A stretch of DNA of 64,000 nt from the NCBI GenBank assembly GCA_022059125.1, contig JAEUWY010000005.1, positions 3,038,001 through 3,102,000 of the forward strand, read 5' to 3'. This stretch comes from Corynespora cassiicola (Eukaryota; Ascomycota; Dothideomycetes; Pleosporales; Corynesporascaceae). A program made the position numbers and the translations under genes. The notes beneath the pieces were generated by a model, which saw nothing but the letters and a program-made list of their open reading frames with translations, ran no database searches and had not been told where the DNA came from. Positions within the stretch are counted from its first letter, which is position 1, and each line of letters begins with the position of its first letter. Shown piece by piece: positions 46,305 through 56,578 of this stretch.

Positions 46305-47359
46305 ATGAGCAGCCCAAAGAGACGCATCGAGACGGATGTAGGTCACCCTGAACACAATACGTCTGGTCAAGAATAGGATGAGTGCTGACGGATGCCCTCG
46401 CGCTGTGTTCAGGTTATGAAGTAGGTCACCGCCGCTCACTTGCTGAGTGACGACGTTGCTAACCCTAAGCTAGGATGTACGTGACTGCCACTTCGATGCA
46501 CCTTCGCCGAGATCGTATGACTGATGCACGACAGGCTGATGAGCGACTACGAAGTCACTCTCGTCAACGATAACAGTACGTACTGCCATCGCCCCCTCCG
46601 CCCAGATGCCGAGGCTAACATACTTCCTAGTGTCCGTCCCCGCCGCCTGCTACCCGGCCATCCGCACCGCCGCACATCATACTGACACATGGCAGGCAAG
46701 AATTCTATGTCAGGTTCAAGGGCCCCGAAGAAAGTACGTGAAGGAACATTGTCGAGCGAGCTCTTTTATCTGACATATCTCAGCACCCTTCCAAGGTGGT
46801 CACTGGAAGATCCACGTCGAGCTCCCAGACCAATACCCATATAAAAGTCCAAGCATTGGGTTTGTCAATCGGATATTTCATCCCAACATTGACGAGCTGT
46901 AAGATTTCCCCTGAGCCTCACTTTTTGTTTGTTTTGCCTTATTTGCTTCGCTATGACAAGGATTTGCCGTTGACTTTCCATAGCTCCGGTTCCGTGTGCT
47001 TGGATGTCATCAACCAAACATGGTCACCCATGTACGATATGATCAACATCTTTGAGGTGTTCCTACCTCAGCTTCTTCGGTATCCCAACCCGACCGATCC
47101 CCTCAACGGTGAGGCCGCCGCGCTCCTGATGAGGGAACCAAAGAGCTACGACGCCAAAGTCAAGGGTATGTAGCAGTCTACCGTCGCACACGATAATGGG
47201 TGATGTTGAGTTACCATAGAATACGTGCAAAAATACGCTTCCAAAGAAACTGCCGAAGACTCGGACAAGGATAACGATGACGACGACGAAATGAGCTCCG
47301 TGGGCAGCTATGAGTCGGGCGATGAGGACGGAGCAGCAGGCAACATGGACGACATCTAG
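46305..47359 (+). CDS. UBC8: ubiquitin-conjugating enzyme E2, Ubc8/UBE2H type
   Basis: Nine exons rebuild 186 residues: 46305-46337, 46413-46420, 46474-46476, 46535-46575, 46631 (one base), 46696-46733, 46784-46898, 46984-47165 and 47220-47359. The sum is 561 nt. The product starts [19 protein letters not shown] and continues through NDN-MQEFYVRF, matching the Ubc8 N-terminus as I recall it. The UBC fold shows [27 protein letters not shown], the active-site Cys in [15 protein letters not shown], and [12 protein letters not shown]. An acidic tail ends in GNMDDI. Ubc8 serves the GID/CTLH ligase that degrades gluconeogenic enzymes. The 8-, 3- and 1-nt exons are inferred from frame and homology. 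A model without the 1-nt exon (donor at 46580) would read N-S-T in place of M. Confidence 0.92.
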
Positions 47360-48164
47360 GCGATGGCATCGGCGCATGTCTCCATTTTTTCCGGCTCCTT
47401 CCGGTTCCCTATCTCTTTACCCGGTTCTCTACCACTGCTTCCTCTCAAGATAGCTGGTCGTTAAGGCGCTTTCCGGCACTCCCTTTCCTCTCGCATTAGG
47501 CTGCATATTATATATCCCTCACGGTGCTGTTGGGTTCTCAAGCGCCTCAGGTCAGTTCATGGGTTTTTCTTTCGGGTTTTTTCGGTTCATGGTCCAAGGT
47601 TCACTTCTGTTTCCATGAGGACCCCCTCTGATGTTCGGGTCTGATGTTCGGGCATATGGTGGCGAGAGCAACAGGCAATGTCAAGAACGACGGGAGTAGC
47701 AACTCATCCTAGCTCTGGCCGACCTGTTAATTTTCAGGCCATAACGATATGTATGCCTGCCAAAGGGCACACGTGTAAGGTCAAGGCCAATGTGCCCGAC
47801 TCTGATATTTTGTAGATGTTTAGGACTTGCTCTCCGTAGCACACTCAACTCCATCAGTCATGTAAACTTTTCGTACCTGCGCGTCTTGGTCAAATGTGAA
47901 GTAAGGACCTTGCTGACCTGACTCTGGTTCTAGAGCGTCGTGGTGTCTACAACATGAGATTGGGATACATCTAGTCCTACCCGTAGAACATGCACACGGA
48001 CTCACAACACTTGACGAGTATCATGAACAGAGAAAAGGGCCGCATCGGCCCATGCAATTGACATATCATAACGCATCCGAATCATCATCCCAACGAGCAT
48101 TACCCCATATACCCAAAACGCCCCCATCAAGCAAACCCCAATAACCACCATGTCACGACCAAGT
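47360..48164. other. convergent intergenic region with 13-bp tandem duplication
   Basis: 800 bp between convergent stop codons. T/C-rich 3'-UTR-like sequence follows the E2 gene. TCTGATGTTCGGG occurs twice in direct tandem at 47627-47652. No gene was recognised. Confidence 0.5.
47627..47652. repeat. perfect tandem 13-mer duplication
   Basis: Two adjacent exact copies of TCTGATGTTCGGG in noncoding sequence. Most simply a replication-slippage product. Confidence 0.85.
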
Positions 48165-51100
48165 TCAACGCCTCCCATACACGCTATCCTCCTGCCTCCT
48201 CAACCCCAAACTCCCCGCCTTACGCCTAGGCGCCTCACTCGTAGTTGCCGAATCGCGGCCGCCGCTCTCGAGCACCTTGGTCCTAGCAAAGATGTCGCGC
48301 TCAGTGCCGTCGTCTACATTCTGATGGTCGTACTCTGCATCGCGCTTGAAGAGCTTGAGGATGTCGCTCATGCTGAGCTTGCCAATGGCCTTGCCGCCCT
48401 CGAGGGCCGCCTCTGCGAGCTTGCGCTTTGCCTCTTGCAGCTCGAGAATGCGCTCTTCGACCGAATTGTGGATCGAGAGGCGGTAGACGGTTACGTCGAC
48501 GGTCTGATTCAGGCGATGGACGCGGTCGATGGCTTGTTCTTCGACAAACTGCGAGGTCGCTTAGTGCGTGTTTGAGGGTGTGACGTGGAGGGGAACTTAC
48601 GGGATTCCAGAAAGGCTCCATGATGACGACACGGCTTGCGGCTGTCAGGTTGAGACCCAAGCTTCCGCACTTCAAGCTGCAGAGCAAGATGCGGGTACGC
48701 TTGTTGTTCCGCAGCTTTTCAAGGCTGGCTTCGCGGTGATCATTGCGCATACTTCCGTCATATCGAGTGAAGTTGTAGCCCTCCCGACGAAGGAACGGCT
48801 CGATTAGATCAAGCATGGAAGTGAATTGGGAGAACACGATGACCTTGTGATCTGGCGTTTCCTTCTCTAGGATCGTGAGCAACTGCCGGATTTTGGTCGA
48901 TGGCGTCAGATCCGAAGCGTTGTATTCCTGGTCGGATGCCTCAGTTTCCGATTCCTCTTCATCTTCTTCCGAATCTCCCTCGGAGCCTGAATCGTCATCA
49001 TCCTTCTCAGTCGCTGAGCCGGACTCTTCGTCGGAGTCCAGGCTAATGACCTTCGGTTTCCGGGGCTGCTGGCGGACGATTGGAGCTTCATCCTCGCTAT
49101 CGGTATCGTGCACGATGAACGAATCGTCTTTTTTCTTAGAAGGCGTTCCATCATCTATGGATGCAAATGAATCAGAGTCAACGGAGCCAAGCGTATCCCC
49201 TCCACCTTCAGCATCTTCATCATCTGTACCTCCAGCTTTGCCAAGGTCAGGGGTATTCTGCTCGCCCTCAGAGACGATCCATTCGCCTTCTTCTTCCTCG
49301 TCATCACTGTCGACAACAACACGACGTTGCCGTGCGGGCTTGCGAGCGATTGGTCCTTCATCCTCATCTTCGTCGTCGGATTCATGCTGGACCTTCTTTT
49401 CTTTGCGGTGCTTGTGCTTGCTCTTCCGGTGCTTCTTGTGTTTCTTTGGCTTCTTCACAGAGGCGTTAAGGTCCTCCTCACAATCATTGCATCTTATACC
49501 GCCAGCCGTGGAGTTGTCGCGATTCAGGGTGGTCTGACAAATGTCACACCGCTTCGTTGCAACACTCAACCCTCCAAGGAGGTCTGCTAGTTCATCTGCG
49601 TCCGCCTCCTTGGGCTTGCGAGGAGTCTGAGTGCCAGCTTGAGGGCCGGATTTCGACCCAGTAGTCAGAGCATCTTTATCATCCTTGACGTTGCTCTTTG
49701 TCAGGCTGGGATGGTCGCAGGCCTGGCGCAGCCGGAGCAGCAAAACCAAAGCACCAATGTAATCATTTCGCTCACCGCCCATCATTTCAGCAAGACGGGA
49801 TTCGGCCCGGTTTGAAAGACGCTCGTAGAAGGCGCGTTCTTTGGCAGTGAATTCCCCAATGACGGTTTCCACATTACGAGCCACGATCTGGAAGCCGCCC
49901 TTTTCTTTGCCGTCTTTTGATTTGCCACCAAAGTTGAGGGCACCATCTTTCTTCAACACATCCTTCGTTCGACGCTTCATGAAAGCCTTCAAGAAAATCT
50001 GAAGGCGCTTCATAGCAAGATTTCCTCGGCCGTTCTTCATAGGTCCAGTGATGGAATCCTTCCAGCTGGACATATCGCAATATGGTTGAATTCTGAGGAA
50101 CCTGATCAAGCTCTGGAGTTCATCGAGATTGTTTTGCATTGGAGTTCCAGTCAAACACCAGCGGTAGTGAGATCGTACTTCATAGCAAGCCTTGGTCATC
50201 TTTGCGTTCCGGTTCTTGATGGTGTGAGCCTCGTCAAGAATGGTGCGGTACCAATGCACTGCGAAACAGCCCTTCTTCAGTCCGTCTGGACCCTCACCAC
50301 AGCTAGCATGCTCGGACGCCAGCACTTGGTAAGTAGTGACTACAACGTCATACGTCTTTAACTTGTCTGCGGATTTTGTACGATTGGGACCGTGGTGAAC
50401 CAGAACTTTGAGGGCATTCGAAGACGTGACTTTCGAGTTGATCTCGCCCTCCCACTGCTTAATCAGGGCTAATGGTGCAACGATGAGTGTGCCTTTTCCA
50501 ACCGTGGGAAGGATCTTATTCTTCTTGTTCTCGGGCTCCACGCCTTTTTCCGGTCGAGGATTGGACAGAATCAGCGCAATCGATTGAACAGTCTTGCCTA
50601 GACCCATATCGTCGGCTAGGATACCACCCTTCGGGAGTTTGGCGCGCTTGTTATGAGCACCAGTCTCCTTTTCGATCATCCATGCAACACCATCAACCTG
50701 ATGGGGAAGCAGTTTCACCTTCAAACCATCAACAGTACCATCATCTTCGTCATCTTCGTCATCTTCCTCTTCCGCCGCTTTCTCTTCTTCCTTGTCTTTG
50801 ACTTCCAGCGCCTGCAGTCTATCCGCCAAAGATTTGGCAGCGGCGGCGTCCGCCTCTTGCTGCTTTTTCTTTTTTCGGCCACGCGTCCGCGGGATCTTCT
50901 CATCGCCCTCGTCGAAAGCACCTTCCAACAAAGCCTTGATGCTCTCATTCGCTTGGGATGAATCTACATAGGCGTAGGGATCCGGAGCACCAAACTGATG
51001 ACCTTCTGCACGAATGGCTGCGTCGGGATCAAAGTCATCTTCATCCTCTTCATCGGTCTGTCTCGGCCTCGGGCGAACGTCGGGAAGAATCACTGTTTGC

Positions 51101-52029
51101 CTAGAGCCATGAAAAGGGTTCTGGTAGGCATTATTGACGGGCTGGAAGCCGTTCGAGTGACCCATGGACGAGTAAATAGGCCGGGGATTAGGATGAATCG
51201 TGTGTGCTGGGGGGTTCATGGGCCGTGGCACTTGTACACTTGCCCGTGGGTTGAAATGGGATGCTGGGATCTCCATCAGATCGGAGCCACTGGACGAAGA
51301 GGTGCCCGGTCGCGGCCCATTACTTGATGGTACGCTTTTGAAGGGGTTTGTGTATGCCGAGCTTGCTCCCACGTAACCAGAGGCGGTTGGTTGTGGGTGA
51401 GAGCGCTGTTGGCCTTGTCCTGCCAAGCCATTCGAACCAGCAGGATGCGAAGGGGCAGCCTGAGAGGATACACGAGCTTGGTCCCTATGGTGTTCTGGCC
51501 TGGGCTTCCCGGGCTTTGGGATGTTGAAAACGTGTGCATACTGGTCCTTCAGCGCCTCCTTCCTCAGCGGGTTCTTGATTGGACTGGTTTTTCCGAATTC
51601 TGGCGCCGTATTCTTCAACTCTTGAAGTGGCCTAGCGGCGGGAGCATCGCTACGAGGGATAGGAGCGGGAGGCTCTCGTTCCCGAACCATGTTGTATCGT
51701 GTGTGTGTGCCGTTTCTCGATGCCGATGTGGTATGTCGAGGTGCTGAGTGGTGGGGTGGCGGTGTGTGCGAGTGGTCGTCCTCGTCGAAGAGAGAGCTGG
51801 AGTTTCCTAAATGATCGATATCAAAGGGTTGGGCGGAGTGAAGCAAAGAACTGTATTCGCTATCGTTGTCTAGGAGAGGTGATTCGTCGTTGTGGACCCG
51901 CGGATGCCTGTCTGCGGACGTGGTCTCAGTAGGCCTCTTGGGTGGTTTCTTGTAAGTAGGCCGTTGAGACGACGAGAGGGTATCTATCGGCTGAAAAGGT
52001 GCTCGATGTTTCCGTGGGCCGGTGTTCAT
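48165..52029 (-). CDS. SNF2-family DNA-dependent ATPase/translocase with zinc-like insert
   Basis: Two exons: 52029-48601 and 48548-48165, giving 1270 residues. The intron (52 nt, GTAAGT..CTCGCAG) splits motif V/VI between MEPFWNP and FVEEQAIDRVHRLNQT. ATG 52029 (MNTGPRKHRAPF) is preferred; the frame is open to another ATG at 52224. A ~420-residue Pro/Ser-rich N-terminus precedes the helicase core: LLPHQVDGVAWM, ILADDMGLGKT (Walker A), ILDEAHTIKNR (DEAH box) and CLTGTPMQNN. An insert contains CDICQTTLNRDNS..CNDC and then Lys/His-rich and very acidic stretches. Motifs V-VI (KVIVFSQFTSMLDLIEPFL, LLCSLKCGSLGLNLTAA) follow. The layout resembles the Rad5/Rad16/Uls1 branch, but a canonical RING is not evident. 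Likely a chromatin or repair translocase. Confidence 0.9.
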
Positions 52030-52372
52030 AGGCGCAGAGGGGAAGGGGGGCGTGGCGGCATGGAGGGGAAGAGGGCGGGCGGGTCTTTGCGGCGTTTGTT
52101 TGAGGACTAGGCTGACGTCTTGGCGTTGGTTGCCGGCGCAACACATACAATCTTGCTGCGCCCTACGCGTCACTTGTCTCCGCGCGATCACGAGACTCGC
52201 GTTTCCCTTCCGTTTCATCTGCATTCAGCTGTTAGATGTAAGGGCTGTTAATTTCTACTCTATGAAAGATGATGCGGTTCATGAGACGCATTCCGCCAGG
52301 CCGTCTGGTAGCTTCCACTTCACTGGAAGTCCTCTCCTTCCACTCTCTTGGCCTGTCTGATCGCTTCCCTGA
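52030..52372. other. 5' flank of the SNF2-family gene
   Basis: Contains the in-frame upstream ATG (52224) and the possible 65-residue extension of the SNF2-family protein. Otherwise nothing recognised. Confidence 0.4.
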
Positions 52373-53089
52373 TCAATTTCTACATTTCCAAATTCCTATA
52401 CCTTGTATCAATGACATGCAACCCGGACCGCGTACTGAACATGTGGCAGAGGCAGTCCCCCCGACCTTGGCATGGCAATCCCAAGGACCAAAGGCGTTGC
52501 GGGACGCAAATGTCGCATAGATTGATTTATCGGTACCAGTATCAGCCAATGGAGCAGTCAACTGGGCAAGGAATATCTTGAAGTTCTCAATTTTTTGTCT
52601 CATCTCAGGCGTATGGCTGATATCCATCACATCTGGAACGTTTACCAGTACTCCCTTTGCTATGCCTTGCTACTCTGCAATGTAGCGACTCACTATCTCC
52701 ATGATAAGTATGTGTAATTTCAATATTAAGCGCCTCCAGATCCCGACCCATGATTTCCGACTTTTCGAGTTCAAGAATAAAACGAATGAGTCTAGGGTGT
52801 TGCTCTGGTAGGCTCCGCCGGGCAATTTCGACTATGCTTGCCCAAGTGAGATACCTATGGCCTACTGGGGAATCTGACTGCAATTCGGTGTACGGCTCAA
52901 CCAATGGCGGTTTGTGTTCAATAAGGTCGTTTTTATTCCGTTCGTCCATCGCTGGGTCATTATCTGGCTGTTCCACTAACGCAGAAACAATCCTGGCGAC
53001 GGTTTGGTGTTCCACCTCGCAGAAGAATCGTGCCCTTGCTTCACTGACATCGTTAGTGTTTATCCTTCGGTGTATTTTATCGTAAGCCT
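52373..53089 (-). pseudogene. frameshifted fungal hypothetical gene (relic)
   Basis: Two overlapping minus-strand frames read as one protein broken by a single-base shift near 52670. The upstream frame (from about 53089 to 52605) contains TWASIVEIARRSLPEQHPRL and GRDLEALNIEITHTY. The downstream frame (52373 to about 52675) contains KGVLVNVPDVMDISHTPEM and NFKIFLAQLTA, then DKSIYATFASRNAFG. The only splice pair that would join them gives an intron of about 24 nt, too short for a fungus. No convincing ATG starts the upstream part; an acceptor-like TAG lies at about 53090, so a 5' exon may be lost. The segments remind me of a fungal domain of unknown function (DUF3632-like), at low confidence. 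Sequencing error or a real functional variant remain possible. Confidence 0.5.
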
Positions 53090-53610
53090 AAAATTCTAGG
53101 GAAGGAAATAGTCGAATGTCCATCGCGGCCGCAAAGCTCTATATATCGTTCATCTGCAGCGCAATGCTTTGCCGAGTGTGGCTCATACTGCTACTAGATA
53201 ACATCTATGCTGGCCTCCACGGCTCATCTGACAACGTATTATCGTATCTACCCAGGTACAGGGCATTTTTTCATATAGTAAATGTGTTTTATTGGAGATC
53301 AATGATAAGGCCTAGTGTAATGCGATAATGAATGTCGTGTTTTTATGTGTCATCTTTTTGCGGTTCTCATGTCGACTTTCTCTAGACGTCTTTCAGATTG
53401 AGCATGTGCCAAAGCTGACAAGGACATAGTCACGATTTAACAGAAAAGGACATTAGGAACTGTACACCTGTACCTACCTTGAAAAGGCGGGCAAGGAAGA
53501 CCATTGATCACGTGATTTCTTTGTTGAAATGAGTTCCAGTTGCTTGTATGAAGCCAATTACGACTAAAATCTCATGAGAATAACCAGATAAATAGTAGAC
53601 GCTATTGAAA
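53090..53610. other. AT-rich intergenic, no gene seen
   Basis: 520 bp between the relic gene and the small membrane protein. AT-rich, with no recognisable frame. Confidence 0.5.
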
Positions 53611-54072
53611 TCAGTGGAGACCAAGCATACCCAGGCCAATACCTGCAGTTGCAGCTCCAGCAAAGAGCAAAGCCGGCATCTTCCCAACCACTCCAGTCGC
53701 CAGGCCAAAGGCAAGGCTGCCAATATCAACAGCATCAACACCAATATTTGCCCACAACACCCGTTTAATCTCACGCATTCCTCCACATGGTTTGCTCTTG
53801 TCTTCGGCAGTGAAGAGAAGCTCACCCAGCATCAGGTCGCGTATCCCAAACAAGCGCACCAATATAGCCATGTTAGCTGGGACAGGAAAGGCAAATATCC
53901 CACAACTCCAGCGAGGTGCAATCATGCATGAGGCGCCGAATGCGATCCGTAGCACGGAGAGTGCCTTGACAGCGCCGGCCGAAACTGGCGGGAGAGTCTT
54001 AGGCTGCTCGTCCGAAATCTTGGGAATAAGGGGCTCTGGCTGGCTGTTTGAATTTATGGTAGATGGAGCCAT
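53611..54072 (-). CDS. small integral membrane protein of unknown function
   Basis: A single 153-residue frame from ATG 54072, the first real ATG. The first ~40 residues are hydrophilic (Ser/Pro/Glu). Four hydrophobic segments follow, about residues 42-62, 66-90, 106-128 and 130-152. The conserved-looking core is VLRIAFGASCMIAPRW and LFGIRDLMLGELLF. Fungal DUF4267-type proteins have a similar size, a four-helix layout and a G-x-R-D pattern, so membership is plausible. No catalytic motif is visible. The gene is divergent from the bZIP factor across 590 bp. Confidence 0.75.
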   Translation of the reverse strand: MAPSTINSNSQPEPLIPKISDEQPKTLPPVSAGAVKALSVLRIAFGASCMIAPRWSCGIFAFPVPANMAILVRLFGIRDLMLGELLFTAEDKSKPCGGMREIKRVLWANIGVDAVDIGSLAFGLATGVVGKMPALLFAGAATAGIGLGMLGLH

Positions 54073-54663
54073 GGTTGATGAGGAAAGTAGTAAAATGTTT
54101 TGGATTGGAGGTTGAAACAAGAGTTCAAGTTTGATGAAAGTGTCTTTGATCTGGAGCAGAGGTTTCAGCGCTCTTTTCTACGGGCTTTATAGCAGTTCCA
54201 CCGTCACACAAAAGTCATTCAGCTCTGTCTAGCACCAGGAAAGACCAAGCAGCTCCAACGTTGCGTTCCAGGCAACGAGCTATACATGGACGTAATGATA
54301 CTACCTGCGGAGGTTTGGCAAATCTCGTCTCCGAGGCGTTCGCATTGGACAGCAGGTCATTGCCAGGAACGCCCCACATGTTTACCAAGTATCATGGAGC
54401 TGTCGCGATAGGTTCGCTTCACTTCGAGTCAATGAGGCTTTGTTCGACCCAGCTTCGTACTTCGCGATAAGGTCCCAAAAAGGGGATCGGCGACATTATG
54501 GCTCTATGCGCCATGCCTAATTCTGCATAGTCGGGCCGTCAGCTTATGACCATAACGTTATGCACTTGGCGTTTGATATATCAGCTAGCACTCCACTGAC
54601 CGTCAGGGTAATCCACAACACCCACCATCTCAACGCTTGACCCGGATCATCATACATAACGAC
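54073..54663. promoter_or_regulatory. divergent promoter region
   Basis: 590 bp between the small membrane protein (-) and the bZIP factor (+). No coding frame or obvious regulatory motif was identified. Confidence 0.4.
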
Positions 54664-55771
54664 ATGCCTGCAGAAAGGAAGCGAAAAAACAGGACACCGG
54701 AGGCGATTCCAGACCCTGGCGACCCAGATCGTAAGAGAGTGTTGAACGTGCTAGCCCAAAGAAGGTATCGTGAGTATACATGTTCCCATGATGTGAGCTG
54801 TATCTAACCCATCAGGGGAACGCCGGAGGGAGAAGATCGCCGCCTTAGAGGCCCAGGCCAAAGGGCTGACCTCGCCCCCTTTATCGGATTCGTCCGGCGA
54901 TGTGGGTATCCAGCTTGGACCAGAGACCCAGCAGAGGGAGCCTCTAGAACCTTTAGAGGACGAGTCCATAGAAAACATATGGCGTGAACCAGAAGGAGGG
55001 ACCTTTCCCGTAATGTCCTTTAGCCAGGATCCGGTGGATTTTCAACTTTATCCAGACTTTGGTGAGTCTTGTTACCATTTCAGGTTCCCGGACACGCCGC
55101 AAGAGATACTAACCCTTGAACTAGGGACATCCAGCTCGGCGGGAGTTGGCTCATCATCTCCAACCTCTACTAATTTCTTTGCGCATCCAAACATCGGTAG
55201 CACAGCCCCCTCAATGTCCTTTCCTTTGAGCGCTGATGCAGCCTTGTTAACGATTCCCACGTTGAATGCCATGAAAGCCTTTAGTATGGTGGCAGCGGCC
55301 CTCAAAGTCGGCGATGAAATGTGGAACCCTTTTTTCCTACATACACTGCCACCGACGCCAGCCCCCAACCTGCCTTCCAATTTCAACCCCACTCCAGCCC
55401 AAATCGCAATTCCGCACCATCCGAGTCTCGATGTGCTGCCCTGGCCTTCGCTTCGCGAAAAGTTGATTTGCATGTTCTCGCTGCCTTCAGCGTTACGACC
55501 ACCCGTCGCCCGGGACGAGGGCAGCGAGTGGCAGGAAGGAGGCCTCGTCAGACTTGTTCAAGACATTGATGACAGTAAAGAAGGCTTCATAATGCACGGC
55601 GACACGACAACCTGGCAAGATGGGAGCGAGCTTGTTGAAGAAGCGTGGGAGGTTGGGGAACTGTTTTACAAGAACTGGTGGTGGTGCTTGGACCGGGATA
55701 TTGTTGAAATGTCCAATCGGAAGAGGAAGGGTAGAGGCTTGACAGCATTAAGGATAAAACCGCAATCGTGA
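54664..55771 (+). CDS. bZIP-type transcription factor with C-terminal DUF3425-like region
   Basis: Three exons: 54664-54769, 54816-55061 and 55125-55771, giving 332 residues. The first intron (46 nt, GTGAGT..CTAACCCATCAG) lies inside the basic region: KRVLNVLAQRRY joined to RERRREKIAALEAQ. This is the N-x3-(A)-Q-x2-Y/R-R-x-R pattern of fungal bZIPs of the NVLAQRRYR class; the leucine zipper is short. The second intron (63 nt, GTGAGT..ACTAACCCTTGAACTAG) is in frame and stop-free, so retention would add 21 residues. The C-terminal ~120 residues match the DUF3425 type: IPHHPSLDVLPWPSLREKLI, then FYKNWWWCLDRDIVEMSN. A nuclear regulator, often of stress or secondary metabolism; the target is unknown. 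Confidence 0.88.
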
Positions 55772-56578
55772 TCTTTTTTTTCCCTCTCCTCGGCATTGGA
55801 GGTGGTTCCATCATGGTCGCACAGATTCGCGAGGTTTATCTAGTAATGACGCAACGCATTTGTTAGTTCTCTTGGAACGCCCAGACGGACGAACTTATCG
55901 AATGCTGATAAAGGAAACATGTTGGGTCGATTCGATCTAAATCGTGCATCCAGACGCCATCTAGTCACAGAAATTCACCAAACGGGTGTCGGCTGTAACC
56001 TCGCTCGGAGTAGGAACAAGGCTAGCATGACCAGAAATTTCCATGTCGCGGCCCGCGGGTCCCCTGGCAGCGCCTTTGAGGATGGGATTTGGGAGGCTCT
56101 TAGACGAATGTGCATATCGATCGAGAAATGTGTAGGTAGATCATCCGCCTCGGTGCTAATTAGAGGCCGACGCGACGCGAAAGGGTGGATCTTAGCGTGT
56201 GCCGAACGCCGCCGTGACCCAAGCTGGCTCAAGATGACATCAACACTTTGAATCGCATCCAATATTTGGACAAACAGCAGATCGCAACATGGCTACATCA
56301 GGGGGTTGTCATCCAATCTTTGATTTTTCATCAGTCGTTCTGAGGAGTCGTCTGAAACTAGACGGGATCTTGCTACTGAGGTTGTACCAAACCCGGCGAA
56401 CTGGCTTAAACAAAGAAAAGACCCGCGACGTTGGGCTGTCAGATCCGGCACTGCTACACGTCAGTTGAGTTGAAGATTTTTCCCTGCATAGGTGCGTAGC
56501 TTCCATATGCCATGCTCCCGCCAGGCATGCTGGTGGCACATTTGTTAACCGATTCGCGCAGGGAATTCTCGTGCCGTC
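55772..56578. promoter_or_regulatory. upstream region of the PDR transporter
   Basis: 800 bp with no recognised gene. It carries the bZIP 3' end and the transporter promoter. I looked for a perfect pleiotropic drug response element (TCCGCGGA) and did not see one. Confidence 0.45.

Noticed and set aside
52670..52715. GTGAGT..GAGTAG read as an intron joining the two halves of the relic gene
   Set aside because: The implied intron is only about 24 nt, well below the shortest functional introns seen elsewhere in the window (about 46 nt).
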